In this document: positions 63,962 to 64,000 of the stretch, piece after piece
Position numbering within the stretch: position 1 is the stretch's first letter
How the letters are laid out: each line of letters opens with the position of its first letter
Origin: Rhypophila decipiens
Lineage: Eukaryota > Ascomycota > Sordariomycetes > Sordariales > Naviculisporaceae
Direction: 5' to 3'
Length of the DNA stretch: 64,000 nt
Assembly: GCA_033297075.1 (NCBI GenBank)
Contig: MU858075.1
Location: 132,446-196,445, forward strand
The notes under the pieces: model-generated
Databases searched by the model: none
What the model was told of the DNA's origin: nothing
The model's input: only the letters and a program-made list of their open reading frames with translations
Position numbers and translations under genes: made by a program

Positions 63962-64000
63962 AGCATGGTTACCTCTTGGATATGATTGTGTTTCACTGAT

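Overview
The window looks like nuclear DNA of a filamentous ascomycete, most likely a Sordariomycete (Pezizomycotina). The basis is short GT-AG introns with fungal branch points, long intergenic spacers, and genes typical of these fungi: a HAL4/SAT4-type kinase, ISN1, Sed5, Gna1 and an Ayg1-type hydrolase. Two huge disordered Gln/Pro/Ser-rich proteins fit the same picture. I cannot name the species. No rRNA, tRNA or CRISPR array was recognised. Several reading frames that look complete begin at TTG or GTG rather than ATG; in those genes the true start lies in a 5' exon, which I give where I could place it.

Layout. 1-1549 (+): 3' end of an importin-7/8-type karyopherin gene. 2064-2673: a 610-bp element with terminal inverted repeats, filled with about 22 copies of a 22-23 bp minisatellite. 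6086-8556 (-): a HAL4/SAT4-like protein kinase with a short first exon. 8557-26371: almost 18 kb of gene-poor DNA holding only one small spliced gene for a 75-aa Cys/His-rich protein (22463-22930, +). 26372-28033 (+): a coiled-coil protein of unknown function. 28942-30252 (-): ISN1 IMP 5'-nucleotidase. 31012-31626 (-): a secreted Cys-rich protein with a duplicated module. 34985-35109: a 25-bp x 5 minisatellite just beyond the stop codon of the next gene. 35122-42189 (-) and 43188-46637 (-): two tandem giant disordered proteins. 48986-50207 (+): syntaxin Sed5 (five exons). 51235-52454 (+): an aldo-keto reductase (four exons). 53188-56883 (-): a class-3 lipase with a very long N-terminal extension. 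58796-59437 (+): Gna1 (two exons). 61846-62132 (+): a 63-aa spliced gene or leader ORF, 128 bp before 62261-63961 (+), an Ayg1-like alpha/beta hydrolase (five exons).

The genes form no obvious cluster. They are mostly housekeeping functions (nuclear import, ion-transport signalling, purine salvage, Golgi SNARE, chitin precursor synthesis, lipid hydrolysis) with a few accessory ones (secreted Cys-rich protein, Ayg1-like hydrolase). The least explained items are the inverted-repeat-bounded minisatellite element, the two small spliced genes, the duplicated-module secreted protein, and the tandem pair of disordered giants. Splice sites were placed by eye from consensus signals, frame continuity and, where stated, family length; none has transcript support here.
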